Of a DNA stretch of 24,213 bases, positions 13,550 to 21,941 are shown piece by piece. The notes under the pieces were generated by a model that saw only the letters and a list, made by a program, of their open reading frames with translations, had not been told where the DNA came from and ran no database searches. A program made the position numbers and the translations under genes. Within the stretch, counting starts at the first letter, position 1; the number at the start of each line of letters is the position of its first letter. This DNA is from Robinsoniella peoriensis (lineage in GTDB: Bacteria > Bacillota > Clostridia > Lachnospirales > Lachnospiraceae), in assembly GCF_042680125.1 (NCBI RefSeq), contig NZ_JBHTNY010000069.1; one strand, 5' to 3'.

Positions 13550-16135
13550 ATGTTTAATACATCCATATTACAATCAAAATTTAAAATACCGAAACCACGG
13601 AAAAATTATGTGGTGCGGCGTGAGTTATATCAGATCCTGGATCAAGTGCCGGATTATAAAGTAATACTGATTCAGGGAGAGGCGGGAAGTGGGAAGACAA
13701 CGCTGCTGAGTTCTTATATTTCCGACAGAAAATTAGAACTTGTTCGCTGGATTTCCTTGGATGAAAACAGTAACCATATATTTGTCTTCTGGCGTTATTT
13801 TCTGGAAGCGGTCAGAGACCAGCTGGGAGAAAAGGGTGAGGAACTGATTCATCTGTTTGACGAAAATATGCAGATGGATAATATGGAGCGGTTTTTACCG
13901 GTTTTATTTGGCGAAATAACTTTTGCCGGTGACTGCTGGCTGATCCTGGATGATTTTCAGGTGATCCAGGATTCGGAACTGATAAACACAATCGACCTGA
14001 TATTTAAAAATATGCCCGAGCAGCTGCATATCCTGCTGGTAACCAGAGAGCAGCCAAAGGTCTATCTGGGAGCGCTTGGTATGGAAGGAGATCTTCTGGT
14101 AATTGATGAGGGGCAGTTGAAATGCGGATACCGGGACAGTATGGATTTTCTTACAAATACACTGGGGCTTTCTTATTCGGATCAGGTGCTGGAATATATG
14201 TGCCGGATCGCAGAGGGGTGGATTGGAGGGCTTCAGCTTCTTTCTCTTTCCCTGAAAGGAAAGACGGAAGAAGAGATACTTACACTGAATTTTCAAAACA
14301 GGTTTTCTGACGAATACATTTCCAGAGAGATTTTTCAGGTATTGCCGGAACAGGAACAGCATTTTTTGCTGTTTTCTTCTGTCTTTCAATATTTTAATAA
14401 AGAAATGTGCGTGGAGCTGACAGGAGAAGATGCAAAAGAGGCATTTGACAGTATCATTGACCGGAACTTATTCGTGATATGTGTGGATGAAATGGAAGGC
14501 ATGTATCGTTATCATGGGATCCTGCTGGAATATTTAAGGAAGCACTTTGCAAAAGAAGATATTGATCTTCAGAGGAAAGTACATAAGCATGCATCTGAAA
14601 TTCTATACGAATCAGGGGATTATGAAGAGAGCCTGAATCAGCTTTTTCTTATAGAAGCTTATGAAGAAGCAATGGATATCCTGGTGCAAATACCACAAAA
14701 TTCCATCTTCTTTTCCTACTTTTGTAAAGTTCCGATTGAAGAAATATATAGTAATTCAGATTTTGCCATACAGTATTTCTTTTATCACTATGCGAATTTT
14801 GAATTTGAAATCTGTAAAAAAGTTTATGAAAAATTAAGCAGGGAAAGCAGTTCCGGAGATCTGGGAGATCTGGGAAAAGCAATCCAATGTGCTGATTTAT
14901 TTGTTAATGAATCTTTTTCCTATTCCGATATCCGCCTCCTTACCATGGAAGAAATAGATAGTTTTCCAATTAATGATACAACAAAGGCGTTCCTGCTGGT
15001 AAAGGAAACATTTTTACAATATTACAAATGGAATATTCAGACTGCCTTTGATTATCTGGAAAAGGCGGACAGTATATGGAAAAAGACAGGGAACCATTAT
15101 CTGGGGTTTTTTGTAACCTTTGTACGCACCCAGATCTATGAAGAACTTGGGGAACTGGATCTGTGCATGGAACTTTATGAGAGCTGCAGCCCGTTACTGA
15201 ATGATTACAAAATGTTAAAGCTGCCCTACTATGTAGGGCTGATCGGCGTTTATTTGAAGAAAATGCAGCTAAAAGAGGCAAAAGAAGCAATCGAACAGGC
15301 AAAACAGGTGACATCCCGGGAGGCACTGATGATGGATCTGAGCTTTCAATACAATGTGGTCGAATATGAATGCCTGACGGAAGATTACACGAAAAGCAGC
15401 GCAAAAGTGAAAGCATTTCTAAGAAGCTGTCTTCCGGATAATTGCCTGATTGGGTCTGCACTGATTAAATACGTAGTCTGGAACCATAGTGATCCGGAAT
15501 GTGAGGAACGTTTTTTACATGATTTTCACCGTGGTGCAGAACGGGGGAATGAAATGGATACTTTGCTGGTTTATGCAAAGCTGTCTGCGGACAGAGGCCA
15601 TGTGGATACTGGGATAAAGACAATAAATGAGATATTGAAATCTGCAAGGAAGAATCGTAATAAGAATAGAATTATTGAGGCAGATTTGCTGAAGATGAGA
15701 ATATTGAGTAAAGAGAAGGAAGAAGAGCAGAGCAAGGAAAGCCGGCGGGAATTAAATAATATGCTGATCGAAGTAATTACTTACGCCGCAGACAGCGGAC
15801 TGCGGCAGCCCTTTTTCTTCGAACGGGGGCTGATGCAGGAGATGACAGCCAGGTATCGCCTGGAATTAGAGGAAAAGCTGGAAGAAAAGGAACGGGAATT
15901 CCTTCATGAAATGATTTCGGAGGAGAGCAGCAGCAATAAAGAGCATATTCTTTCTGAAAGGGAATTGGAAGTGCTGAGAGAACTCAGTACCGGAAAAAGC
16001 AATAAACAGATTGCAGATGCGCTTTGCATTTCCCTGGCAACCGTGAAGACCCATGTAATTAATATTTATTCCAAGATGCAGGTGAACAGCAGGCTGGCAG
16101 CTGTGAACAGGGGGAAGGAAATGGGGATTTTGTAA
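13550..16135 (+). CDS. MalT-like LuxR-family ATPase regulator (LAL type)
   Basis: Large transcriptional activator of 861 aa. At the N-terminus a STAND-type NTPase domain has Walker A GEAGSGKT (43-50) and Walker B CWLILDD (about 128-134), preceded by the MalT-like KFKIPKPRKNYVVRREL. The middle (about 350-740) is helical and TPR-like. The last 62 residues form a LuxR helix-turn-helix: LSERELEVLRELSTGKSNKQ, then ATVKTHVINIYSKM. Such proteins oligomerise on binding ATP and an inducer. The start at 13550 has GGAAAGG 7 nt upstream; an ATG at 13484 is in frame but less well supported. It lies 81 nt after the exporter genes and probably shares their transcript. The inducer is unknown. Confidence 0.9.
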   Translation: MFNTSILQSKFKIPKPRKNYVVRRELYQILDQVPDYKVILIQGEAGSGKTTLLSSYISDRKLELVRWISLDENSNHIFVFWRYFLEAVRDQLGEKGEELIHLFDENMQMDNMERFLPVLFGEITFAGDCWLILDDFQVIQDSELINTIDLIFKNMPEQLHILLVTREQPKVYLGALGMEGDLLVIDEGQLKCGYRDSMDFLTNTLGLSYSDQVLEYMCRIAEGWIGGLQLLSLSLKGKTEEEILTLNFQNRFSDEYISREIFQVLPEQEQHFLLFSSVFQYFNKEMCVELTGEDAKEAFDSIIDRNLFVICVDEMEGMYRYHGILLEYLRKHFAKEDIDLQRKVHKHASEILYESGDYEESLNQLFLIEAYEEAMDILVQIPQNSIFFSYFCKVPIEEIYSNSDFAIQYFFYHYANFEFEICKKVYEKLSRESSSGDLGDLGKAIQCADLFVNESFSYSDIRLLTMEEIDSFPINDTTKAFLLVKETFLQYYKWNIQTAFDYLEKADSIWKKTGNHYLGFFVTFVRTQIYEELGELDLCMELYESCSPLLNDYKMLKLPYYVGLIGVYLKKMQLKEAKEAIEQAKQVTSREALMMDLSFQYNVVEYECLTEDYTKSSAKVKAFLRSCLPDNCLIGSALIKYVVWNHSDPECEERFLHDFHRGAERGNEMDTLLVYAKLSADRGHVDTGIKTINEILKSARKNRNKNRIIEADLLKMRILSKEKEEEQSKESRRELNNMLIEVITYAADSGLRQPFFFERGLMQEMTARYRLELEEKLEEKEREFLHEMISEESSSNKEHILSERELEVLRELSTGKSNKQIADALCISLATVKTHVINIYSKMQVNSRLAAVNRGKEMGIL

Positions 16136-16190
16136 GCAGATTTTTGAACTGGCAATAAATTAGATAATAAAAAGGAGGTACAGCGATAAT

Positions 16191-17024
16191 ATGAACAAAT
16201 TCACAGCAGCAGCAATCCAATTAGATTCCAAGAGCAACGTTGAGGAAAATCTTAACAACGCAGTTGAATTGATAAGAGAAGCAGCAGAGCGGGGTGCCCG
16301 GTTAATTGCTATGCCGGAGACGGTTAATTATATCGGATCGGAATGTGAGAAATTTGCAGAGTCCATACCGGAAGGGCATACATTCAAAGTATTTGCAGAA
16401 CAGGCGAAAAAGTACCGGGTGTGGCTGCACTGCGGAAGTATCTATGAAAAAAATGAAGATACAAATGACAGACGCCCCTATAATACAACGATGATATTAA
16501 ATCCTAAGGGAGAGTTAGCGGCCAAATACCGTAAGCTCCATCCATTTGATGTATCGATAGAGGATGGACCAGACGTTCGGGAATCCGACGTGAATTGTCC
16601 CGGGAATAATATACTGACGGTAGACACCCGGGAAGTTGGTCATCTGGGGCTGTCTGTCTGCTATGATATGAGATTCTGTGAACTGTTTCGGATAATGGCA
16701 CTTAAGGGAGCGCAGATTTTTATCACTCCTGCAAACTTTACGGTAAATACCGGAAAGGATCATTGGGAAGTACTTTTAAGAGCCAGGGCAATTGAAAATG
16801 GCTGTTATGTAATTGCCCCTGGACAGATTGGAGTGAAGCCGAAGTATCAGGCATATGGGAAAACGATGATTATTGATCCCTGGGGAAATGTAATCGCAAT
16901 GGCATCAGACAAAACCACCGTGATTACAGCAGAGATTGATCTGGAGTATCTTCGGTCTGTGCGCAATCAGGTATTCACTCTGGAAAATAGAAGGAATGAT
17001 GTCTATGATCTTTCAGAGATATAA
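16191..17024 (+). CDS. Nitrilase-superfamily carbon-nitrogen hydrolase (Nit1/Nit2-like amidase)
   Basis: Cytosolic amidase of 277 aa. The Glu-Lys-Cys triad is visible: Glu43 in AMPETVNY, Lys115 in KYRKLHPFDV and Cys157 in LSVCYDMRFCELFR. The KLHPFD and CYDMRF contexts resemble the Nit1/Nit2 branch (deaminated glutathione amidase or omega-amidase), which removes amide groups from alpha-keto acids such as alpha-ketoglutaramate. A general C-N hydrolase acting on another amide is equally possible. AAAGGAGGT precedes the ATG. It follows the LAL regulator by 55 nt with no terminator between, and is followed by one at 17056. Confidence 0.85.
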   Translation: MNKFTAAAIQLDSKSNVEENLNNAVELIREAAERGARLIAMPETVNYIGSECEKFAESIPEGHTFKVFAEQAKKYRVWLHCGSIYEKNEDTNDRRPYNTTMILNPKGELAAKYRKLHPFDVSIEDGPDVRESDVNCPGNNILTVDTREVGHLGLSVCYDMRFCELFRIMALKGAQIFITPANFTVNTGKDHWEVLLRARAIENGCYVIAPGQIGVKPKYQAYGKTMIIDPWGNVIAMASDKTTVITAEIDLEYLRSVRNQVFTLENRRNDVYDLSEI

Positions 17025-17055
17025 AATTTGTTTCAAAAAATCCAAATCAGGGAAG

Positions 17056-17101
17056 AATACAGATAAGCCTATTAGATATATAGGCATATCTGTATTTTTT
17101 G
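17056..17101 (+). terminator. Rho-independent terminator after the amidase gene
   Basis: The stem is 17056-17072 with 17080-17096: ten pairs, one A-A mismatch, then six pairs (GCCTAT/ATAGGC), with a 7-nt loop and a T-run. It closes the presumed exporter-regulator-amidase transcript. Confidence 0.85.
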
Positions 17102-17353
17102 TGTATTGTGAGTATCTTCTTACTCTGTGAATCCATCGAACTTAATAGAAAAAATAAAAAATCATGAGAATATAAAAAAACTAAATTTATTTATGAGTAT
17201 TTGTAAAGTTAATGTAAATATTTATATAAAATTTATAAGGTTCACAGAAAGAAATAATGGATGTATGATGTGAAAAGTATCCAAAATTGGAGCTGTATAA
17301 TAGTGCAAATAAACCAAAGTGGATAAATGAACATAAAAAAATGAAAATTAATA
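17102..17353. other. AT-rich spacer upstream of the sugar ABC promoter
   Basis: No gene is visible in this very AT-rich stretch. A TATAAT at 17296-17301 lacks a convincing -35 and may be a minor upstream promoter. I see no clear catabolite-responsive element or riboswitch fold. Confidence 0.5.
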
Positions 17354-17382
17354 TTGACTTTTTATAAAAATAGTACTACTAT
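17354..17382 (+). promoter_or_regulatory. Promoter of the galactoside ABC operon
   Basis: TTGACT (17354-17359) and TACTAT (17377-17382) are separated by 17 nt. The predicted start is near 17389, leaving a 70-nt leader before the ATG at 17459. The start lies inside the left arm of a 12-bp inverted repeat. Confidence 0.65.
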
Positions 17383-17425
17383 TCTATTAAAGAATTTATA
17401 AATAAATATAAAATCTTTAATAGAA
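17382..17425. promoter_or_regulatory. 12-bp perfect inverted repeat at the transcription start
   Basis: The arms TTCTATTAAAGA (17382-17393) and TCTTTAATAGAA (17414-17425) are perfect complements separated by 20 nt. Centre-to-centre spacing is 32 bp, about three helical turns. The left arm begins at the last base of the -10 and covers the start site. It could be a pair of operator half-sites for the LacI-type regulator of this locus, or a hairpin in the leader. The latter is less likely because the start falls within the left arm. Confidence 0.5.
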
Positions 17426-17458
17426 CATTAGAGACATTTATTAAAGGAGGATTTTAAA

Positions 17459-18811
17459 ATGAAAAAGCGTTTAGCAGCAACATTATTAGCAGTTACTTTA
17501 ACGGCATCGATGATCGCTGGTTGTGGCAGTTCAGATAAGCCGGCAGAAACTTCCGCAGATAAGGGGGCAGAGTCAGCCCAGACAGCAGCGGATGCAAAAG
17601 AAACAGGTGGAAAAGCAGAGGATGCAGGCTCCGATTCGGAAGCGGAACTTACGGTCTGGGCATGGGACAAGGCATTTAACGGCAAGGCACTGGAAGAAGC
17701 GGATAAGCTTTATGACGGGGCGAAAATTAATTTCGTAGAAATGTCAAAGGCTGATTGCCTCCAGAAGATTCATACCGTGTTAGCTTCCGGTGTGACAGAT
17801 GATCTTCCTGATATTGTGATCATCAGTGACCTTGCAGCACAGGGATATCTGATGTCTTACCCGGATGCATTTATGCCGATGGATGATGTCATCAATTATG
17901 ATGATTTTGCCAGTTATAAAAAAGCAGCAGTATCTTATGACGGTGTAGGATACGGAGTTCCATTTGACACAGGCGTGGCAGGACTCTTTTATCGTACCGA
18001 TTATATAGAAGAAGCAGGATATACCCAGGAAGACATGCAGGACCTGACCTGGGATGAATATCTGGCTATGGGCGAAAAGTTAAAAGAGAAAGGCCATATG
18101 CTGCAGACCTACAATCCAAATGATATTGCTGAATTCCAAATCATGATGCAGTCTGCAGGGAAATGGTTTACAGATGCAGATGGAAATGCTGATTTTACAG
18201 ACAATGCGGCATTAAAAGAAAGCTTTGAGATTTTTAAGACTTTAAATGAATCTGATTACTGTAAGGTAGTCAGCGACTGGACAGAATTCGCCGGAGCAAT
18301 TAATGGTGGAGATGTAGCTTGTGTACTTCGTGGATCCTGGATTTCTTCCACGATCATGGCAGCAGAAGATCAGAGCGGAAAATGGGCAGTAGCACCGGTT
18401 CCAAAATTAAGTGTAGAAGGTGCAACAAATAAATCCAATCAGGGCGGTTCCAGCTGGTATGTACTGAATAATGCAAAGAATGCCCAAAAAGCAGCAGATT
18501 TCCTGGCTAAGACATTCGCGGGAAGCACAGACTTATATAATACACTGTTAAAATCCAACAACATTATGGGAACTTATCTTCCGGCAGAAAGCGTAGAAGC
18601 TTACTCGGAACCATCTGAGTTTTATGGCGGACAGAAATTAAATGCAGATCTGGCAGCATGGTTAAAAGATATTCCGGCTGTTGATACAGGAGCATTTTCA
18701 GCAGAAGCACAGGCGGCACTCTTAGCCGTAACACCGGAATACCTTGCGGGAGGAACTCTGGATGACTGTTTGAAAAATGCGGCAGAGCAGTTTAATCAGT
18801 CGATACAGTAA
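17459..18811 (+). CDS. Sugar ABC transporter substrate-binding lipoprotein (CUT1)
   Basis: Extracytoplasmic sugar-binding protein of 450 aa, the size of CUT1 oligosaccharide-binding proteins. The lipoprotein signal ends in lipobox MIAGC with Cys22. A serine/alanine/glutamate-rich linker follows (about 23-60), then the binding domain starting ELTVWAWDK. Family landmarks include GVPFDTGVAGLFYRTDY near residue 165 and a late GGSSWYVLNNAKNAQKAADF. It captures a small sugar, probably a galactoside given the GH42 enzyme encoded downstream, and passes it to the two permeases. AAAGGAGG lies upstream. Two hairpins separate it from the permease genes, suggesting higher expression of this subunit. Confidence 0.92.
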   Translation: MKKRLAATLLAVTLTASMIAGCGSSDKPAETSADKGAESAQTAADAKETGGKAEDAGSDSEAELTVWAWDKAFNGKALEEADKLYDGAKINFVEMSKADCLQKIHTVLASGVTDDLPDIVIISDLAAQGYLMSYPDAFMPMDDVINYDDFASYKKAAVSYDGVGYGVPFDTGVAGLFYRTDYIEEAGYTQEDMQDLTWDEYLAMGEKLKEKGHMLQTYNPNDIAEFQIMMQSAGKWFTDADGNADFTDNAALKESFEIFKTLNESDYCKVVSDWTEFAGAINGGDVACVLRGSWISSTIMAAEDQSGKWAVAPVPKLSVEGATNKSNQGGSSWYVLNNAKNAQKAADFLAKTFAGSTDLYNTLLKSNNIMGTYLPAESVEAYSEPSEFYGGQKLNADLAAWLKDIPAVDTGAFSAEAQAALLAVTPEYLAGGTLDDCLKNAAEQFNQSIQ

Positions 18812-18914
18812 GTGCTGCATCTGGTAAATCATTGTGCAATTAACAGTAAAATAACTGGATAGAGCACTGGATAAAGCAATTAAAACATGCTCTGGAGAGT
18901 TGCTAAGAGGAGAA

Positions 18915-18976
18915 AGTTTGAAAGTTCCTTTCAAACTACATATTAATGCATATCGCAGACAGGGCCTGCGATATGC
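18915..18976 (+). promoter_or_regulatory. Two tandem hairpins between binding-protein and permease genes
   Basis: The first hairpin is a perfect 10-bp stem (18915-18924 with 18928-18937, AGTTTGAAAG/CTTTCAAACT) with a 3-nt loop. The second is a perfect 11-bp stem (18948-18958 with 18966-18976, GCATATCGCAG/CTGCGATATGC) with a 7-nt loop. It ends one base before the GGGAGG ribosome-binding site of the first permease. Neither has a T-run. They probably protect the upstream mRNA from 3' exonucleases and may limit permease translation. Confidence 0.6.
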
Positions 18977-18990
18977 GGGAGGATATAAAA

Positions 18991-19872
18991 ATGGAAACTA
19001 AAGGAAAGAAAAAATACCGCCTGACAGGGTGGTCCATGGTAGCGATAGCAGCCGCTCTGGTTTTGATTTTCAGTTATGTACCGATGATCCAGGCGTTTAT
19101 CCTTTCCCTGAAAACGGGAAAGGGGGCTGCACTGCATTTTGCAGGATTTGCAAATTATATCAGAATGTTTAAGGATGCTACTTTTTGGACGACTATGGGA
19201 AATACGCTGCTCTATGCAGTAGTACAGCTTCCTGTTATGCTGCTGGCAGCGCTGATGATCGCCGTGTTGCTGAATGACCCGAAGATGAAAATGAGAGGCG
19301 TTTACAGGACCTGTATTTTTCTTCCATGTGTAACATCTCTGGTATCTTATTCAATTTTATTTAAGAATTTATTTGCAGTAGACGGGATTGTAAATCAGGT
19401 CCTGCTTAAACTGAATATTGTGGACAAAGCAATCCCCTTTGTCCTGGATGCCGGATGGGCGAAAGCAGTAATTGTCATAGCGCTTATCTGGAGATATACA
19501 GGATACTATATGATTTTTTACTTATCAGCCCTTCAAAATATTGATAAATCCGTATATGAAGCGGCGAAAATGGATGGATGCAACTTTTTTCAGTCCTTTT
19601 TCAAAATTACAGTGCCTTTGCTGAAGCCTATCGTATTTCTGACCAGTATTATGGCGTTAAATACTACCCTGCAGCTCTTTGATGAGGTAGTAAACCTGAC
19701 CGGAGGCGGTCCGGGTAATGCAACCAGAACGATTTCACAGTATATTTACGACCTTTCGTTTAATTATGTTCCGAGTTATGGATATTCAGCGGCAATCTCT
19801 TATGTAGTTTTAGTGTTAGTGATCATATTGACGATTGTGCAGAAAGGAATAACGGGTAGTAAGGATGAATAA
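18991..19872 (+). CDS. Sugar ABC transporter permease 1 (MalF-like, CUT1)
   Basis: Membrane permease of 293 aa with six helices, one half of the translocation channel. The cytoplasmic EAA coupling loop is clear at about residues 190-215: YEAAKMDGCNFFQSFFKITVP followed by LLKP. The TGGGPGNATRTISQYIYDLSF stretch near the C-terminal third is typical of the family. The start at 18991 (GGGAGG 8 nt upstream) is preferred over 18946, which would sit in a hairpin arm. The stop overlaps the start of permease 2 by 8 nt. No ATPase is encoded nearby, so a shared MsmX-type ATPase elsewhere in the genome is expected. Confidence 0.92.
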   Translation: METKGKKKYRLTGWSMVAIAAALVLIFSYVPMIQAFILSLKTGKGAALHFAGFANYIRMFKDATFWTTMGNTLLYAVVQLPVMLLAALMIAVLLNDPKMKMRGVYRTCIFLPCVTSLVSYSILFKNLFAVDGIVNQVLLKLNIVDKAIPFVLDAGWAKAVIVIALIWRYTGYYMIFYLSALQNIDKSVYEAAKMDGCNFFQSFFKITVPLLKPIVFLTSIMALNTTLQLFDEVVNLTGGGPGNATRTISQYIYDLSFNYVPSYGYSAAISYVVLVLVIILTIVQKGITGSKDE

Positions 19873-20671
19873 AGTAAGCGGGATTTTCAAACATCTGTTT
19901 TTAATCATTGTGTCACTGGTTTCCATTTTTCCTTTTTACTGGATGCTTGTCAGTGCCACAAATGATTCCAAGGATATTACGATGGGAAAACTTACCTTTG
20001 GATCTTCCCTGATGAAAAATGTAAAAAATGCATTTGAGACAGCAGATCTGTGGGGGGCGTTTTTAAATTCGACGATACTGGCGGTAATTATTGTAGTCAT
20101 ATCCCTGGTGATCTGTTCTCTTGCCGGATATGCATTTGTAATCTATCCAAGCAAAGGAAAAGATATTTTATTTATGGTACTGATAGCTTCCATGATGGTA
20201 CCTTTTGCAGCAAAAATCATTCCTATGTTTCGTATGTTTTCGGAAATGAAGCTGTTAAACAGTTACTGGGCGATTATTCTGCCTGCCATAGGAGCACCGT
20301 TTTTAATTTTCTTTTTTAAGCAGAATACCCATGCTTTTCCCCAGGAAACAATACAGGCTGCCAGAGTAGACGGATTAAATGAATTACAAATATTTATAAG
20401 AATTTTTATGCCCATGATGAAGTCAACCTATGCGGCAGCAGGAATCTTTTCATTCATGGCAAGCTGGAATAATTACATGTGGCCGCTGATTGCGCTGCAG
20501 AGCAACTCCAAGTTCACCCTGCCCCTTACGGTTTCTAACCTGGCAGCAGGATTTACACCGGATTACGGTATGGTCATGGTGGGAATTATTATTTCAACGG
20601 TTCCTACGATTTTAGTATTTTTCCTGCTGCAGAATGCATTTGTGGAAGGTATGGTCGGCTCTGTAAAATAA
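19865..20671 (+). CDS. Sugar ABC transporter permease 2 (MalG-like, CUT1)
   Basis: Membrane permease of 268 aa with six helices that pairs with permease 1. It has the short N-terminus typical of MalG-like subunits and FPFYWMLVSATNDSKDI after TM1. The EAA-type loop is IQAARVDGLNELQIFIRIFMP (first residue Q where family members usually have E), followed by MMKS. The late SWNNYMWPLIAL motif and the C-terminal GMVGSVK are standard for this family. Translation is coupled to permease 1 through the 8-nt overlap. Confidence 0.92.
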   Translation: MNKVSGIFKHLFLIIVSLVSIFPFYWMLVSATNDSKDITMGKLTFGSSLMKNVKNAFETADLWGAFLNSTILAVIIVVISLVICSLAGYAFVIYPSKGKDILFMVLIASMMVPFAAKIIPMFRMFSEMKLLNSYWAIILPAIGAPFLIFFFKQNTHAFPQETIQAARVDGLNELQIFIRIFMPMMKSTYAAAGIFSFMASWNNYMWPLIALQSNSKFTLPLTVSNLAAGFTPDYGMVMVGIIISTVPTILVFFLLQNAFVEGMVGSVK

Positions 20672-20687
20672 CCTTGTGTTATTTACA

Positions 20688-20717
20688 TTGACAAGTAGTA
20701 AACACCAGTGATAATAT
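20688..20717 (+). promoter_or_regulatory. Internal promoter of the LacI-type regulator gene
   Basis: A perfect -35 TTGACA (20688-20693) is followed by GATAAT (20710-20715, 16-nt spacing) or TAATAT (20712-20717, 18-nt spacing). The predicted start is near 20722-20724. A 7-bp inverted repeat CTAAATA/TATTTAG (20722-20748) lies at the start site and could be an autoregulatory site, though it is AT-rich and weak. Confidence 0.6.
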
Positions 20718-20780
20718 AAAACTAAATAAAGATTTAATAAATATTTAGAAAAATTTATAATCCAAAAAAAAGGATGGTAT

Positions 20781-21812
20781 ATGATGGGGATTAAAGTGAA
20801 GGACTTGGCAAGTTTGTTGAATTTGTCGCCCTCTACGGTATCACTGGTGTTAAACAACAGACCTGGAATCAGCGAGGCGACAAGAAATAAAGTACGTAAG
20901 GCAGTAAAAGATATGGGATATGAGGAGCTGCTTGTGTCGGAATCTCAGGAGAAAAAGAATATTCTTTTCCTGGTTTACCGCAAACATGGTGTAGCTCCGG
21001 CCAGCACCCCTTATTTTTCCCAGCTCTTTTCGGAAATCATTGAAGGAGTGGAAAGCCAGATTAAAATCAAAGGCTACAATCTGATGATATCCTATACGGA
21101 TAAAGAAACCATACTGGAAGAAGCTGAGAAAATCAAGAAACAGGATGTAGAAGGTGTGCTTGTTCTGGCAACGGAGATGGCAGAAGAACAGATTAAGATT
21201 TTTACAGATTTGAAGGTACCGGTAGTTATGGTTGATAACTATATGGAGCACCGCAAATTTGATTGTGTAACTATAAATAATGAGCAGGGTGTTTATCAGG
21301 TAGTAGAGCATCTTGCAAAAATGGGTCATAAAAGGATAGGTTACTTGCATGTAAGCCAAAATGCCAATAATTTCACGGAACGCTATTATGGATTCAAAAG
21401 AGCTGTGGAAAAATGCGGCCTGCCGCTAAATGACCGGGATATCATCTGGATTGCCACAGACGGCGGAGAAGCCGTTTACGGTGAGTTAAAGCATAAGCTG
21501 GAGGAACAGAAAGATCTGCCCGGGGCATTTTTTGCAGACAATGATATCGTTGCCATATGCGCCATGCGTGTATTCCGTGAATTAGGCTATAAGATTCCAG
21601 AAGACATTTCGATTGTAGGGTTTGATAATATGACACTTTCGGAAATGTTAGATCCTCCGCTTACGACGATTCAGATACGCAAACATAAAATCGGGGTATC
21701 GGCAGTAAATCTGATTGTGGAGAAGATCAGTGAAAATACGGAAGGCGTTGTGAAAATGGAAGTGGGTACCAGACTGGTGGCCCGCAGCAGCGTAAAACGT
21801 ATCAGCGAGTAA
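20781..21812 (+). CDS. LacI/GalR family transcriptional regulator
   Basis: DNA-binding regulator of 343 aa. The N-terminal LacI helix-turn-helix is clear: IKVKDLASLLNLSPSTVSLVLNNRPGISEATR (about 4-35), then the hinge region to residue 50 (KAVKDMGYEE). The periplasmic-binding-protein-like sensor domain follows, with the typical VPVVMVDN, HKRIGYL, AFFADNDIVAICAMRVFRELG and DISIVGFDN. The start codon ATGATG allows 20781 or 20784; AAAGGATGG precedes. It lies between the ABC genes and the galactosidase gene and most probably represses them until a galactoside binds. The 12-bp inverted repeat at 17382 is its best candidate operator. Confidence 0.93.
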   Translation: MMGIKVKDLASLLNLSPSTVSLVLNNRPGISEATRNKVRKAVKDMGYEELLVSESQEKKNILFLVYRKHGVAPASTPYFSQLFSEIIEGVESQIKIKGYNLMISYTDKETILEEAEKIKKQDVEGVLVLATEMAEEQIKIFTDLKVPVVMVDNYMEHRKFDCVTINNEQGVYQVVEHLAKMGHKRIGYLHVSQNANNFTERYYGFKRAVEKCGLPLNDRDIIWIATDGGEAVYGELKHKLEEQKDLPGAFFADNDIVAICAMRVFRELGYKIPEDISIVGFDNMTLSEMLDPPLTTIQIRKHKIGVSAVNLIVEKISENTEGVVKMEVGTRLVARSSVKRISE

Positions 21813-21941
21813 TCCTTTTCTATTTTGAATTCCAGTTACAGCAAGAACTACTATTTGTTCGGCGGTTAGAGCATTTTTAAAACACACTCTAGCAGGCAGT
21901 TGATGGAAATGTTCAAAGAGAATAAAGGAGAAGTATTAATT

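Noticed and set aside
13904..15461. Long minus-strand open frames (161 and 163 aa) inside the LAL regulator gene
   Set aside because: They lie wholly within an intact coding frame with clear domains; no family resemblance or start signals.
17102..17458. Riboswitch or catabolite-responsive element upstream of the sugar operon
   Set aside because: I found no conserved riboswitch core and no TGNAANCGNTNNCA-like element; the region is simply AT-rich apart from the promoter and inverted repeat.
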